A DNA stretch of 64,000 nt from Cochlodiniinecator piscidefendens (GCF_011326755.1 NZ_JAAOIE010000006.1:62001-126000); one strand, 5' to 3'; shown: positions 34,467 to 44,357, numbered from the stretch's first letter. Translations and numbers: made by a program. Notes: a model not told the origin generated them from the letters alone.

Positions 34467-36079
34467 TCTTTCTCACTCACGTAGCCTTTGAGCCGATCTT
34501 CGGCTTTTGCGGATTCACTGCGTTCCGAAGCCGGACCAAAGCCGCCTCCGCCGGGGGCCTTTAGAATAAGGCGCTTACCAGCCGGAACATGTTGCCAACC
34601 CTTGGGTCGTAATTTCGTGCCATCACAAAGTTCAACAACACCGGGCGCGCCTTCTTCTCCGCCATCACGGCCACGCGCAGGGTGATTAACCCGATCAAAC
34701 ATTGCAGAAAAATCAAATTCGTGACCTTCGGAAGGGGCAATTTCGATAATTTGCCCAAGCCCGCCGCGTGTGCGGCCCGCACCACCACTGTCGGGACGCA
34801 GTTCCTTTCGCCAAATTACGATGGGCCCTGTGTGCTCTGTCGCTTCGATTGGCATGGTGTGAACCCCGGACGGGAACGCTGTCGCAGCGAGGCCGTCCAA
34901 AGCAGGGCGCGCACCGGTTCCGCCTGAATTGAACATCAGCACTTCGGAGTTTTGCCCCGTCTTTCCGGCCTCAGGGCGTGCAGAAATATGGATATTCCAA
35001 AGTGCTGCAGCCCCTTCTGACATGATTTGTCCGGGCAAAGCTTGCGCCAATGCACCCAAAACCAGATCAGGGACCATGTGCCCCATGACATGACGCAATG
35101 AAACCGGTGCAGGTCGCTCTGCGTTCAGAATGTTAACCGGGGAATCCACGGTAAAGGGCTCTAGAGACGCAGAATTGTTTGGAATGTCAGGCGCGACCAC
35201 GCATTTGACAGCATAGCAAGCATAGGCCTTTGAGTAGATCAGAGGGCAATTGATCCCCCATTTGCTGATGCCATCTGTACCGGCAAAATCAACGTTCACT
35301 TCATCGTTTTTGACAGACAGTGTGGTGGCCAGAGTGACGGGCGTATCGTAACCGTCGACAGTCATTTGGTTGGTCCAGACGCCTTTGGGCAATTTGGCGA
35401 TACGTTCCAAGGTTGCGGTACGGGAGCGTGAGAAAATAAATTCCCCCAACTCGTCCAAACTCAACATATTGGTTTCGTCCATCATGTCGATCAGTCGACG
35501 ATGGCCAACTTCGTTACAGGCGGCAAGAGAATAGAAATCCCCAACAACTTGGTTTGGTTCCCGGACATTGCTTCGTAGGATATTGATTAGGTCTTTGTTA
35601 ACAACACCGCGTTCTGCGAACTTCATGATGGGAATTTGAATCCCTTCTTCGTAAACGGATTTTCCATCCGCGCCAAAGCCACGACCGCCAACATCGACAA
35701 CATGTGCGGTGCAGGCAAAAAACGCGACCAGTTCACCGTTTTTGAATGAAGGGGCAACCATCGTAATGTCGTGCAGGTGGCCTGTCCCCTTCCAGGGGTC
35801 ATTGGTGACGTAGCAGTCGCCTTCAAACATTTCTTCTTTGGGGATTTCACCGAGAAAGTGCAAAACGGCTTCGGCCATTGTGTTGACGTGTCCGGGTGTC
35901 CCTGTGACAGCTTGGGCCAGCATCAAACCCTGTGGGTTAAACACACCGGCTGATAAATCTCCTGCTTCTCGGACCGAGGTCGAAAAGGCCGTGCGAAGCA
36001 ATGTCAGTGCTTGTTCTTCGACGACAGAAATCAATCTGTTCCACATCACTTGCATACGAATTTCAGACAATCCAGCCAT
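34463..36079 (-). CDS. Hydantoinase B/oxoprolinase-family subunit
   Basis: 538 residues of the HyuB family. Visible: MWNRLISVVEEQALTLLRTAFSTSVRE near the start, DCYVTNDPWKGTGHLHD, and GGAGRTRGGLGQIIEI plus PGGGGFGPASERS at the end. With HyuA it forms an ATP-dependent enzyme that opens lactam or imide rings (5-oxoproline, N-methylhydantoin, caprolactam), or carboxylates ketones in other branches. It follows HyuA after 3 bases and overlaps the aminotransferase gene. Confidence 0.9.
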   Translation of the reverse strand: MAGLSEIRMQVMWNRLISVVEEQALTLLRTAFSTSVREAGDLSAGVFNPQGLMLAQAVTGTPGHVNTMAEAVLHFLGEIPKEEMFEGDCYVTNDPWKGTGHLHDITMVAPSFKNGELVAFFACTAHVVDVGGRGFGADGKSVYEEGIQIPIMKFAERGVVNKDLINILRSNVREPNQVVGDFYSLAACNEVGHRRLIDMMDETNMLSLDELGEFIFSRSRTATLERIAKLPKGVWTNQMTVDGYDTPVTLATTLSVKNDEVNVDFAGTDGISKWGINCPLIYSKAYACYAVKCVVAPDIPNNSASLEPFTVDSPVNILNAERPAPVSLRHVMGHMVPDLVLGALAQALPGQIMSEGAAALWNIHISARPEAGKTGQNSEVLMFNSGGTGARPALDGLAATAFPSGVHTMPIEATEHTGPIVIWRKELRPDSGGAGRTRGGLGQIIEIAPSEGHEFDFSAMFDRVNHPARGRDGGEEGAPGVVELCDGTKLRPKGWQHVPAGKRLILKAPGGGGFGPASERSESAKAEDRLKGYVSEKE

Positions 36080-36082
36080 TGC

Positions 36083-38170
36083 TTAGGCCTCCTTGCGTGT
36101 CAAAAGAATGGTTCCGTCTGCTTGCAATATGGCGTCAAACGGGGATGTGATAACTGTCGATGTTTCTTCTTCAACGATAACGGCTGGCCCGATAACGCAG
36201 TCCCCTGCCTTGAGTTGAGACCGCTCAACAATTTTGCTGTCGCACAGGCCGTCCGAACTCGGATCAAAGACAGCTCGTGTTTCCGAAACGGCCACCGCTG
36301 ATCCTTTTGTCAACAAAGCTGCCGCGTTGGGTTTTTCGCGAATGTCGCTGGCCTTCATCGACCAAGTGACAATTTCGATTTCTAAACCGCCAAGCCCATC
36401 GATGGCACGCCCAAAGAAACGCGCATAGCTTTCGCTAAATCGATCCCCAATGAGCGTAATGTCTGATGCAACCAGTTTCCGATCTGGGATCGCAACGGGG
36501 ATTTCCCAGCCCTGACCCTGATACCGCATGAAGGCGGTAATTTCCCGCTGGATTTCTCCGTCTGATCCGGCGCGCACAAAGCGCTCAGCGGTGTCGCGCA
36601 ATCCGGCGAGCATGCTGTTAACATCGTCCACATCAAAGTCCGACAACCGCACAAGACGAGAAGCCAGGCCTTCGTACCCAAACGGTGCCTTAAGAAAACC
36701 AATAGCGGATCCGACACCGGCCCCTGGCGGAATAAGGCATTGATCAACGCCGAGTTTTTCACACAGTCGTGCTGCATGAAGCGGCGCCGCCCCGCCAAAG
36801 GCAATCATGATATTCTCGGAAATGTTTTTACCGTTTTCCACAGCATGGACGCGCGCAGCGTTTGCCATGTTTTCGTCAACCACTTCACAGATACCAAATG
36901 CGGCCTCAAGCGGTGTGAGCGATAGTTTACCGCCCACATCTTTTGCGATAGCGTTTGCTGCGGCGTCCTTGGACAAAGAAATCGCGCCATCAGCAAAATT
37001 ATCTGGGTCAATCTTACCCAACATTACATCTGCATCGGTAATTGCCGGGCGTTCGCCGCCTCTGGCATAGCAGGCTGGGCCGGGTTCTGACGCGGCAGAT
37101 TCTGGTCCAGTTTGAATTCGACCCATTGAATCGACCCAAGCGATAGACCCGCCACCTGCCCCAATTTCGATCATTTCGATTACAGGAATTGAAATTGGCA
37201 TGCCCGATCCTTTGCAGAATCTATACGTGCGCGCGACCTCAAAGGTGCGGGCGGTTTGTGGTGTGAAATCTTCGATCAGGCAAATCTTTGCGGTTGTGCC
37301 GCCCATGTCGTAACTGACGACTTTTTCCAAACCAAAACGCGCGGCCACATCCGCGGCAAAAATTGCGCCACCAGCCGGGCCGGATTCAACCAATCGAACG
37401 GGAAATTCAATTGCTGTTTCAACGGAAATCAATCCGCCGCCGGAATGGATCATGAAAACAGGGCACTGCGCGCCTTCGTCTTTTAATCGCGATTGTAAGC
37501 GAACGAGGTAGTCTTCCATTTGTGGGCGGACATAGGCGTTTGCGCATACGGTATTGAAGCGTTCAAATTCGCGCATTTGTGGCGAAACTTCTGCTGAAAT
37601 TGAGATAGGCAGCCCTGGTAATTTGGCGGCCAGTATGTCCCGTGCGCGTTCTTCGTGAATTGGGTTTTGATAAGAATGAATAAACCCAATTGCGACTGCA
37701 CCAAAGCCGCCTTCGCGAATAATCTCCGCAAGTTCATTTAAGCGTGCTTCGTCGAGGGCTTGCAACTCGCGGCCTTGGGCATCCAATCGACCTGAAACAA
37801 CAAAACGATCTTCGCGTGGGATCAAAGGCGCTGGTAACTTTAGGTTCAAATCATATTGTTCGAACCGGTTTTCAGTACGCATCTCGATAACATCACGAAA
37901 CCCTTCGGTGGTGACCAATGCGGTTTTAGCCCCCCGCCGTTCGATCAACGCATTGGTTGCAAGTGTTGTACCATGGATAACAATGTCGATGTCAGAATAC
38001 CCAATCCCAGCCTGTTGGGTGACGATTTCAATCCCATCCAAAATCGCCTGTTCCGGCTCTGCGTAGTTGGTTAGAACTTTGGTTGAAAAAATCTGGCCGC
38101 GTAGATCCAATGCGATATCGGTGAATGTCCCACCAATGTCTGCGCCCAAGCGAATATCTTGTGTGCTCAT
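36083..38170 (-). CDS. Hydantoinase A/oxoprolinase-family ATP-binding subunit
   Basis: 695 residues of the HyuA family. GADIGGTFTDIALD at the N-terminus is the ASKHA-type phosphate loop; HGTTLATNALIERRGAKTALVTTEGFRD and YDMGGTTAKICLI are further nucleotide-binding segments, and ENMANAARVHAVENGKN lies in the middle. It activates the ring carbonyl by phosphorylation for the HyuB partner. Substrate not predictable from sequence here. Start overlaps the TPP-enzyme stop (ATGA). Confidence 0.92.
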   Translation of the reverse strand: MSTQDIRLGADIGGTFTDIALDLRGQIFSTKVLTNYAEPEQAILDGIEIVTQQAGIGYSDIDIVIHGTTLATNALIERRGAKTALVTTEGFRDVIEMRTENRFEQYDLNLKLPAPLIPREDRFVVSGRLDAQGRELQALDEARLNELAEIIREGGFGAVAIGFIHSYQNPIHEERARDILAAKLPGLPISISAEVSPQMREFERFNTVCANAYVRPQMEDYLVRLQSRLKDEGAQCPVFMIHSGGGLISVETAIEFPVRLVESGPAGGAIFAADVAARFGLEKVVSYDMGGTTAKICLIEDFTPQTARTFEVARTYRFCKGSGMPISIPVIEMIEIGAGGGSIAWVDSMGRIQTGPESAASEPGPACYARGGERPAITDADVMLGKIDPDNFADGAISLSKDAAANAIAKDVGGKLSLTPLEAAFGICEVVDENMANAARVHAVENGKNISENIMIAFGGAAPLHAARLCEKLGVDQCLIPPGAGVGSAIGFLKAPFGYEGLASRLVRLSDFDVDDVNSMLAGLRDTAERFVRAGSDGEIQREITAFMRYQGQGWEIPVAIPDRKLVASDITLIGDRFSESYARFFGRAIDGLGGLEIEIVTWSMKASDIREKPNAAALLTKGSAVAVSETRAVFDPSSDGLCDSKIVERSQLKAGDCVIGPAVIVEEETSTVITSPFDAILQADGTILLTRKEA

Positions 38171-39837
38171 GCTGAGGTTCCTTTTGCCGCTGCGCGCATT
38201 TGGCTCAAAGTTTGGCGAGGCGTTAAGGCCTCTGGTGAAATGTTCAGTTCAAGAACCGCACCGGTTTTCGACGCAAGAGCGCGTTCAAACGCGGCTTCGA
38301 AATCCTCTGTCTTTGCAACGTATTCCGAGTGATATCCATAAGATTGTGCAAGCAAAACAAAGTCAGGATTTTCTAAACTGGTGCCCGAAACACGTTCTGG
38401 GTAATTGCGTTCTTGGTGCATCCGGATGGTGCCGTATATGCCGTTGTTGAGAATTAAGATGATGGGCTGTGCCCCCGCTTGCATAGCGGTTCCTAATTCC
38501 TGGCAGTTCATCTGAAAATCCCCGTCGCCGGCGAAACAAACGACCGTGCGTTCCGGGCAGGCTACCTTGGCGGCTATTGCGGCCGGAAGCCCATATCCCA
38601 TAGCGCCAGATTGCGGCGCGAGAAGCCGCTGGTTCGGACCAAATTTGAAAAACTTATTTGGCCAAATCGTAAAGTTACCTGCGCCGTTGGTCAGAACTGA
38701 GTCTTGGGGCAAACGATCGCGCAAGAACTCAGTGACTTTTCCCATATCCACCGGGCTTGGAAGATCAGGTAATTCAAAAGCTGCCTCATAGTCTGCGCGT
38801 GCGCTCAGACGCCAATTGGCCCAATCGCCGTCTAACCTATGTGCTGCTAAAGCCATTGAAAAAGCATTGGGACCAGAATGGATTGCAAGGTCGGGTTGAT
38901 AGACTTTGCCCAATTCGCGATCAGAGGTGTGAACGTGCAGCAATGTTTGTTTTGGGCATGGAACGTCAAACAGAGTGTATCCATCCGTGGTCATTTCTCC
39001 GAAACGAATATTGATCGCGAGAATGACATCTGCATTTTTGATTACGTTTTTTGTTGCCGGTGTCATGCCAACCCCAGCGTCACCGACATAGGTTAGAGAA
39101 TGATTGTCGTATTGATCCTGAAACCTGAACGCGGCCAAGACTGGTATGTCGGAGGCCTCTGCAAAATTCTTTAACGCGGTAGAACCTGTGTCGGTCCAGC
39201 CGCTCCCACCCATCATGATCAATGGATGTTTTGCGCCTTTCAATGCCTTGAGAACCGCCCCTACAGTCTGCTCTGTAGGAGCGGCCTCATGTACAGACAT
39301 CGGACCGCTGAGAGCGGGCACAGTCGTCACGTCTGTGAGCATATCTTCGGGCAATGCGATGACGACGGGTCCGGGTCGCCCAGTTGTGGCGGTGGCCCAT
39401 GCGCGTCCTAATATTTCGGGAATGCGATCCACGTCGTCAATTTCGGTGGCCCATTTGGCCAATGTTCCATAGACGGCGCGATAATCCACTTCTTGAAAGG
39501 CTTCGCGCCCTTTCATATCTGTCCCGACCTGCCCCACAAACAACAGCATCGGCGCGCTGTCCTGCATAGCGGTGTGCACACCAATAGATGCGTTGGTTGC
39601 ACCTGGCCCGCGTGTGACAAAACAAATGCCCGGCGTTCCGGTGAGTTTGCCATATGCCGCTGCCATAAACGCGGCGCCACCTTCGTTACGGCAGAGCGTG
39701 AAATCCAATGCGCCTTTTGTGTCATAAAGTGCGTCAAGAACCGCGAGATAGCTTTCCCCGGGAACCCCAAAGGAATGCCGAGCCCCGAGAGATTGCAAAC
39801 ATTCGACCAGAAGCGTTCCGCCATTTCGTGTTGTCAT
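38167..39837 (-). CDS. TPP-dependent enzyme, acetolactate synthase/decarboxylase superfamily
   Basis: 556 residues with all three TPP-enzyme domains. The catalytic glutamate is E52 (CRNEGGAAFMAAAYGK). The diphosphate/Mg motif is GDGDFQMNCQELGTAMQAG...LNNGIYG. It decarboxylates or ligates a 2-oxo acid. It is probably not the biosynthetic acetolactate synthase: no small subunit follows and the neighbours are catabolic. The ATG at 39837 is chosen because homologues start near MTTRNGG; an ATG at 39852 adds five residues. Its stop overlaps the HyuA start. Confidence 0.88.
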   Translation of the reverse strand: MTTRNGGTLLVECLQSLGARHSFGVPGESYLAVLDALYDTKGALDFTLCRNEGGAAFMAAAYGKLTGTPGICFVTRGPGATNASIGVHTAMQDSAPMLLFVGQVGTDMKGREAFQEVDYRAVYGTLAKWATEIDDVDRIPEILGRAWATATTGRPGPVVIALPEDMLTDVTTVPALSGPMSVHEAAPTEQTVGAVLKALKGAKHPLIMMGGSGWTDTGSTALKNFAEASDIPVLAAFRFQDQYDNHSLTYVGDAGVGMTPATKNVIKNADVILAINIRFGEMTTDGYTLFDVPCPKQTLLHVHTSDRELGKVYQPDLAIHSGPNAFSMALAAHRLDGDWANWRLSARADYEAAFELPDLPSPVDMGKVTEFLRDRLPQDSVLTNGAGNFTIWPNKFFKFGPNQRLLAPQSGAMGYGLPAAIAAKVACPERTVVCFAGDGDFQMNCQELGTAMQAGAQPIILILNNGIYGTIRMHQERNYPERVSGTSLENPDFVLLAQSYGYHSEYVAKTEDFEAAFERALASKTGAVLELNISPEALTPRQTLSQMRAAAKGTSA

Positions 39838-39897
39838 ATCAGGACCTGTCATATTCAGTTTACGTACTTCAACCTACGCTCTGTGGTGTCTCGGGTC

Positions 39898-39936
39898 GGT
39901 GCAGAAAATCTTGGGATCGTTCAGAAATTCTGCACC
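39898..39936. promoter_or_regulatory. 9-bp inverted repeat upstream of the TPP-enzyme gene
   Basis: GGTGCAGAA (39898-39906) and TTCTGCACC (39928-39936) are perfect inverted repeats with centres 30 bases apart, in the only sizeable gap (about 116 bases) between the racemase and TPP genes. This could be an operator for an internal promoter or an RNA stem. No T run follows on the minus strand. Confidence 0.4.
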
Positions 39937-39953
39937 AAGTCTGAAACACAGAT

Positions 39954-40685
39954 TTAGATCAAACCATAATAAGGTTTACGCGCAAGCGTTTCGTGGACGT
40001 AGTTGATCATGGTGATAAAATCGAAAACGGGTAACCCGGTTGCGGCTTGCACTGCATGTGCATAAGGCGGCAGATCACTGCATTCGAGTAAGATCGCGCC
40101 AAGGTCGTCATGGTCGGCCTGAAGTTTACGGGCAACGTCTACGACCCCTTCGCGAATACCATCGTCATCCAGTTCACCAATATTGGCGATTATACCCTGC
40201 ATGAATGCTTCTTTGGTTTCCATTCCGCCAATGGCCAAAGGAATATCTTTTCCAACGCCAGTTCCAGAAAAGTGCTCTGGTTTCAAACATGTGCTGTCGG
40301 CGGTGATAATGCCAACGCGCTTGCCTGTGATTTGGTGCACAAAGGGAATTTGCAGCAGGCTAGACGCAAAAACCGGGATATCAACAGCGGCGGCGATTTC
40401 TTTTTGAAACAACGCCATAAAACCACAGGCTCCGGTGATTGCCTTGACGCCTTCAGCTTGCAGTTTTTGTGCCGCTGCAATGAAGGGTTCAATCAATGTC
40501 GGATCAGCCTGATACAGCAATCGGTCTGCTGTCGCGCCTTCGACAACCGCATAACGCACAGGGAAATTGTAGGTTGTTGCGTTGGCCACATTGCCAGGCA
40601 AAAATGGGTAGTGGCAATCTAACACCAAAATGCCGATGGTTTCGCCTGCCCAGCTTTGGCTTTTTGTACGTGATTTATAAATCAT
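39954..40685 (-). CDS. Aspartate/glutamate (hydantoin) racemase-family protein
   Basis: 243 residues with the two catalytic cysteines of the family, C87 (ITGACGFM) and C202 (LLECSDLPPYA). Such proteins racemise acidic amino acids or hydantoins, or isomerise/cleave maleate-type diacids. With HyuAB downstream, a role in setting the stereochemistry of a hydantoin- or lactam-derived substrate is plausible. AAGGGG lies 6 bases before the ATG. Confidence 0.87.
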   Translation of the reverse strand: MIYKSRTKSQSWAGETIGILVLDCHYPFLPGNVANATTYNFPVRYAVVEGATADRLLYQADPTLIEPFIAAAQKLQAEGVKAITGACGFMALFQKEIAAAVDIPVFASSLLQIPFVHQITGKRVGIITADSTCLKPEHFSGTGVGKDIPLAIGGMETKEAFMQGIIANIGELDDDGIREGVVDVARKLQADHDDLGAILLECSDLPPYAHAVQAATGLPVFDFITMINYVHETLARKPYYGLI

Positions 40686-40694
40686 GATCGCCCC

Positions 40695-41444
40695 TTAAGC
40701 GTAGATGTAACCGCCGGAGACGATGATGTTCTCTCCGGTCATATATGTATTTTTTGGGCCTCCGGCCATCATGACCCATTCCGCCATTTCGCGCGGCTCC
40801 CCACCGCGTCCCAATGGGCTTGCTGCGGCCAGCTCGCCTAAAAACCCGGCTTCTCGTGCTTTGTCTGTCGCCATGCCTGCGGGGGCGACGGAGTTCACCA
40901 AAATGTTGTCTGGCGCCACTTCATGCGCAAAGCTCTTAGTGAGGCTTACAACTGCTGCTTTGGTTGCGGCGTAGTGGGCGTTCTGAGGGTGGGCTTTGAA
41001 AGCATCAACGGATGTGATGTTAACGATGCGGCCTTTGACAACGCCATCCGTTTCTTGGGCGCGAAACTGTTTGATCGCGGCAACACACATGTGAAACGTG
41101 CCTTTGATATTCACTGCATTTGAGGCGTCCCAATCGGCGTCCGTGATATCCAGCATTGATTTGCGAGGATAAATTGCCGCCGAATTTATCACGGTATCTA
41201 CTCGGCCCAGTTCTGCCGCGATCTGAGCAAAGGCGGTGTGCGCGGCGTCGGATGTACGGATGTCACACGCCGCGAAAGCCGTTTTCAAACCCGCTGCGCG
41301 CGCAGAGGAGAGTGCGGTTTCGGCGGCCTTTTCGTTCACATCAATGATCCCAATCGCAGACGCTCCGTTTTCGACCGCCATATCCGCCAGCAACAGGCCA
41401 AGTCCGGCACCGCCACCAACGACAACAACTGATAATCCATCCAT
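40695..41444 (-). CDS. Short-chain dehydrogenase/reductase
   Basis: 249 residues. The cofactor loop is VVVGGGAGLGLLLAD, and YAATK gives the intact catalytic Tyr-Lys pair; INSAAIYP and TYMTGENIIVSGG are typical. It oxidises or reduces an alcohol/ketone with NAD(P). ATG 41444 has AAGGA about 9-10 bases upstream and starts one base after the preceding SDR stop. The open frame runs far upstream into that gene but without family similarity. Confidence 0.87.
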   Translation of the reverse strand: MDGLSVVVVGGGAGLGLLLADMAVENGASAIGIIDVNEKAAETALSSARAAGLKTAFAACDIRTSDAAHTAFAQIAAELGRVDTVINSAAIYPRKSMLDITDADWDASNAVNIKGTFHMCVAAIKQFRAQETDGVVKGRIVNITSVDAFKAHPQNAHYAATKAAVVSLTKSFAHEVAPDNILVNSVAPAGMATDKAREAGFLGELAAASPLGRGGEPREMAEWVMMAGGPKNTYMTGENIIVSGGYIYA

Positions 41445-41445
41445 T

Positions 41446-42183
41446 TCAGGTATCCTTTTTTGCAAACCCGCCGCCGCCAACAAATTGGGCGGTGGGCAGT
41501 ATATCAAACCGGGTGACGTCCACGTGCACAGGCATATTGAGAACGGACAACAACATCTCAGCCACGTCTTCTGGCTGTACGGCGTCAAACGCTTCGTACA
41601 TGTCTGAACGGGCCCGATCACTGAGAACATCACGATACAGCGCGGTTTCAACACGCCCTGCGACGATTTCTGTGACGCGTACTTTGCTCCCGGATAAATC
41701 GCATCGTAAAGCGCTGGCAAAGCTGGAAATCGCCGCCTTTGATGCCCCGTAAACCGCCATATTTGGGAAAGGGCCCTGCCCCGCAGTGGATCCAATGAAA
41801 AAGAGATGCCCGCGTTTTCGTGCTGCCATACCCGGAAGGATCATCCGCGTTGTGGCGATCGCCGCAGACAGGTTTACCTCAAGCGTTGTATCAATGTCTG
41901 ATTGCGCCATGTCACAGAACCCAGTGACCGGGGGCATAACGCCGGCGTTGTTTACCAACACATCTATGGTTTCGCCGTCTAACGCTGTTTCCAAAGCCTC
42001 GCGGTCTGTTAAGTCGAGCGCTAGCGGGCGTACACCCGCATGTGTCTGCATTTTCTCAAGCGTTGCGGCACTGCGTCCAAGGGCGATTACTTCGTACCCT
42101 TTGTCGGCCAAAGCATAGGTAATGGCACGCCCAATTCCGCTAGTTGCACCTGTAACGAGCGCGAGAGGTTTCTTAGAATTCAT
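41446..42183 (-). CDS. Short-chain dehydrogenase/reductase
   Basis: 245 residues with LVTGATSGIGRAIT, NNAGV and the YGASKAA active site; all catalytic residues present. Substrate unknown. It is sandwiched between the ABC permease gene (ATGA overlap) and a second SDR, an unusual tandem of two different SDRs that suggests consecutive redox steps on the imported compound. Confidence 0.88.
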   Translation of the reverse strand: MNSKKPLALVTGATSGIGRAITYALADKGYEVIALGRSAATLEKMQTHAGVRPLALDLTDREALETALDGETIDVLVNNAGVMPPVTGFCDMAQSDIDTTLEVNLSAAIATTRMILPGMAARKRGHLFFIGSTAGQGPFPNMAVYGASKAAISSFASALRCDLSGSKVRVTEIVAGRVETALYRDVLSDRARSDMYEAFDAVQPEDVAEMLLSVLNMPVHVDVTRFDILPTAQFVGGGGFAKKDT

Positions 42184-42848
42184 GCTTTGACTACTTTCAA
42201 AAGACGGGCTTCAACCACGCTTACGGCTCGGGTGAGTGGAAAACCAATTGCAAAATAAATCAGCGCCACAACGGTAAGTATTTCAATAGGCCGTGCAACA
42301 TTATTGGCGATATTTTGTCCGACATACATCAAATCAGCCATGCCTACGGCCGACACGAGTGCGCTTTCTTTGAACAAAGACACAACATTGGACAAAAGGT
42401 TGGGAATGGCGCGCAGAACCGCCTGAGGTAAAACAACGAAAATCGTTTGGACCCCTCTGGGAAGCCCAAGTGCCGTGCAAGCGTCAAACTGGCTGCTTTC
42501 GATAGACTTTAAAGCAGCGCGAAAACTCTCGGATATGATCGCTCCGCTATAAAGCGAGAGGGCGATAACGGCTGACGCAAACCCGGATAGATCAATCCCC
42601 AAAAAGAGAGGAAGGCAAAAGAACACCCAAAAGAGCTGCACAAGCACTGGGGTCCCGCGGAAAAATTCGACATACAGTGTCGATGCCCAATATATCACAT
42701 GGTTTTCAGACGTCCGGCCAAGGCTAAGCACAAAGCCCCAGATCAACCCTAGAAGCGCCGCAAGGCCAACAAATTGAAGTGTGGTGCTAAGCCCCTGTAG
42801 CAATACGCCTGAGTAACTTAGCAAAAATGAGAAATCGAGTTCCATCAT
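42180..42848 (-). CDS. Amino-acid ABC transporter permease (HisMQ family)
   Basis: 222 residues, about five hydrophobic helices, with the EAA loop SFRAALKSIESSQFDACTAL followed by GLPRGVQTIFVVLPQAVLRAIP, which contacts the ATPase. It forms the membrane channel with the next permease. AAGGAGGGG precedes the ATG directly, with a second ATG 3 bases later. It belongs to the polar amino-acid uptake family. Confidence 0.9.
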   Translation of the reverse strand: MMELDFSFLLSYSGVLLQGLSTTLQFVGLAALLGLIWGFVLSLGRTSENHVIYWASTLYVEFFRGTPVLVQLFWVFFCLPLFLGIDLSGFASAVIALSLYSGAIISESFRAALKSIESSQFDACTALGLPRGVQTIFVVLPQAVLRAIPNLLSNVVSLFKESALVSAVGMADLMYVGQNIANNVARPIEILTVVALIYFAIGFPLTRAVSVVEARLLKVVKA

Positions 42849-42855
42849 CCCCTCC

Positions 42856-43527
42856 TTAGTTTGCCAGCAGACGCTTTGTGCGCCGCTCTATGTAGCTAAC
42901 GGCTTGCGAGACTGGAAAAGACACAGCAAAATAAATCAGAGCTACAGTTGTCAGGGTTTCGATCGGACGGAAGGTCTGGGTCGAAATATAACGTCCTTGA
43001 TACATCAAATCTTCAACAGAGATGAGCGCAACCAAGGCCGATTGTTGGAAAATGCCTATCCCATTTGTGATCAAAACGGGCAGTGCGAGGATCAAGGCTT
43101 GGGGCAATATGACATGAATAATGCGTTGAAAGGCATTTAGCCCTAAGGCAACGCTCGCATCTGAATGGGAATGTGGAATTGCCTGAATTGCAGCGCGGTA
43201 GGCTTCTGCGTTAAAGGCCGCCAGATTCAGCCCTAAGGCCAAAATACCCATAAAATATCCGCTCCACCAAACATTGAATATGATCGGAACACAGAAGAAA
43301 AACCAAACCAGTTGGATCAATGCAGGTGTGCAACGAAAAAATTCTATGTAGATGGTCAACGGCCATGTGATCAGTTTGATTTTTGACATCATGCCGAGCG
43401 CGACGAGAAAACCAAAGACCAGCCCAATGGCATTGGCCCAAAGCGTTAATTGAAGCGTTACCAGCAGCCCATCAAAAAGATCCGGAAGGCTTTTTTGGAC
43501 GTAGAACCAGTTGAATTCATAATTCAT
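42856..43527 (-). CDS. Amino-acid ABC transporter permease (HisMQ family)
   Basis: 223 residues, hydrophobic, with the EAA loop AYRAAIQAIPHSHSDASVAL followed by GLNAFQRIIHVILPQALILALP. It pairs with the adjacent permease gene (7 bases away). It lies 4 bases after the ATPase gene. Confidence 0.9.
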   Translation of the reverse strand: MNYEFNWFYVQKSLPDLFDGLLVTLQLTLWANAIGLVFGFLVALGMMSKIKLITWPLTIYIEFFRCTPALIQLVWFFFCVPIIFNVWWSGYFMGILALGLNLAAFNAEAYRAAIQAIPHSHSDASVALGLNAFQRIIHVILPQALILALPVLITNGIGIFQQSALVALISVEDLMYQGRYISTQTFRPIETLTTVALIYFAVSFPVSQAVSYIERRTKRLLAN

Positions 43528-43531
43528 GGCA

Positions 43532-44287
43532 TCACCCGTTTATGTGAAGCACATTGCGTAAAAAGTCGCGGGTGCGTTCTTGTTGAGGGTTTCCAAAAAG
43601 TTCATCCGGTGCCGCGGCTTCGATAACCTTTCCGCGTTCTTGGAATACGACCTTCGTTGCGATGTTTCTGGCAAAATGCATGTCATGCGTCACGATCATC
43701 ATAGGCATCCCCGCATTTGCCAAATCCTGCATGGTGTTTTCGACTTCGTTCACCAGTTCTGGGTCAAGGGCTGAAGTTACCTCATCAAACAGCATAAGTT
43801 TTGGATCGAGCATCAGCGCCCGCGCAATTGCGACACGCTGCTTTTGTCCACCCGAGAGCTGACTGGGATAAAAATCCGCGCGATCTGCCAATCCGAACCG
43901 CTGCAATAATTCCATTGCCTTATCGCGAGCGATGGCCTTTTTCATACCCCGCGAACGCGTTGGAGCGAGACACAAATTACCCAACACCGAAAGGTGGGGG
44001 AACAACGTATAGTGTTGAAACACCATGCCGACGTCTTTTTGGATTTTTGCGTCGATCCGCATTTTTCCGGCTTCGGCACCTTCTATGTACTCTTTTCCAC
44101 CGAGAGAAATCTGGCCACCTGCAATATCTTCTAACCCCATCATACAGCGTAACAGCGTTGATTTTCCGCATCCGGATGGGCCGATAAGTACCAAACGATC
44201 TGTTGCCTCCATTTTGAGGTCAAATCCCTCAAAAATAGACAATGCTCCGTAGCGTTTGACCAATCCGTTGATCTCAACAAAGGCCAT
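43532..44287 (-). CDS. Amino-acid ABC transporter ATP-binding protein
   Basis: 251 residues. Walker A GPSGCGKST (36-44), Q-loop QHYTLFPHLS, signature LSGGQKQR (144-151) and Walker B LMLFDE ending at D168-E169, plus the switch His in IVTHDM, are all intact. It powers the importer. Between this gene and the binding-protein gene lies a stem-loop. Confidence 0.93.
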   Translation of the reverse strand: MAFVEINGLVKRYGALSIFEGFDLKMEATDRLVLIGPSGCGKSTLLRCMMGLEDIAGGQISLGGKEYIEGAEAGKMRIDAKIQKDVGMVFQHYTLFPHLSVLGNLCLAPTRSRGMKKAIARDKAMELLQRFGLADRADFYPSQLSGGQKQRVAIARALMLDPKLMLFDEVTSALDPELVNEVENTMQDLANAGMPMMIVTHDMHFARNIATKVVFQERGKVIEAAAPDELFGNPQQERTRDFLRNVLHING

Positions 44288-44319
44288 ATCACCCCCCTAT
44301 CCATAATCTGGCTTAGAAA

Positions 44320-44345
44320 TGCTGCCCAGACTTTGCCGGGCAGCA
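44320..44345 (-). other. Stem-loop between the binding-protein and ATPase genes
   Basis: Perfect 8-bp arms TGCTGCCC (44320-44327) and GGGCAGCA (44338-44345). In the RNA it sits just after the binding-protein stop and is followed by UUUCU. Such stems usually protect the upstream message so that binding protein outnumbers the membrane parts. Confidence 0.6.
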
Positions 44346-44357
44346 CGTGAAACCAAA

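Noticed and set aside
38167-39837. Biosynthetic acetolactate synthase (ilvB)
   Set aside because: No regulatory subunit gene follows, and all neighbours are catabolic; only the superfamily can be claimed.
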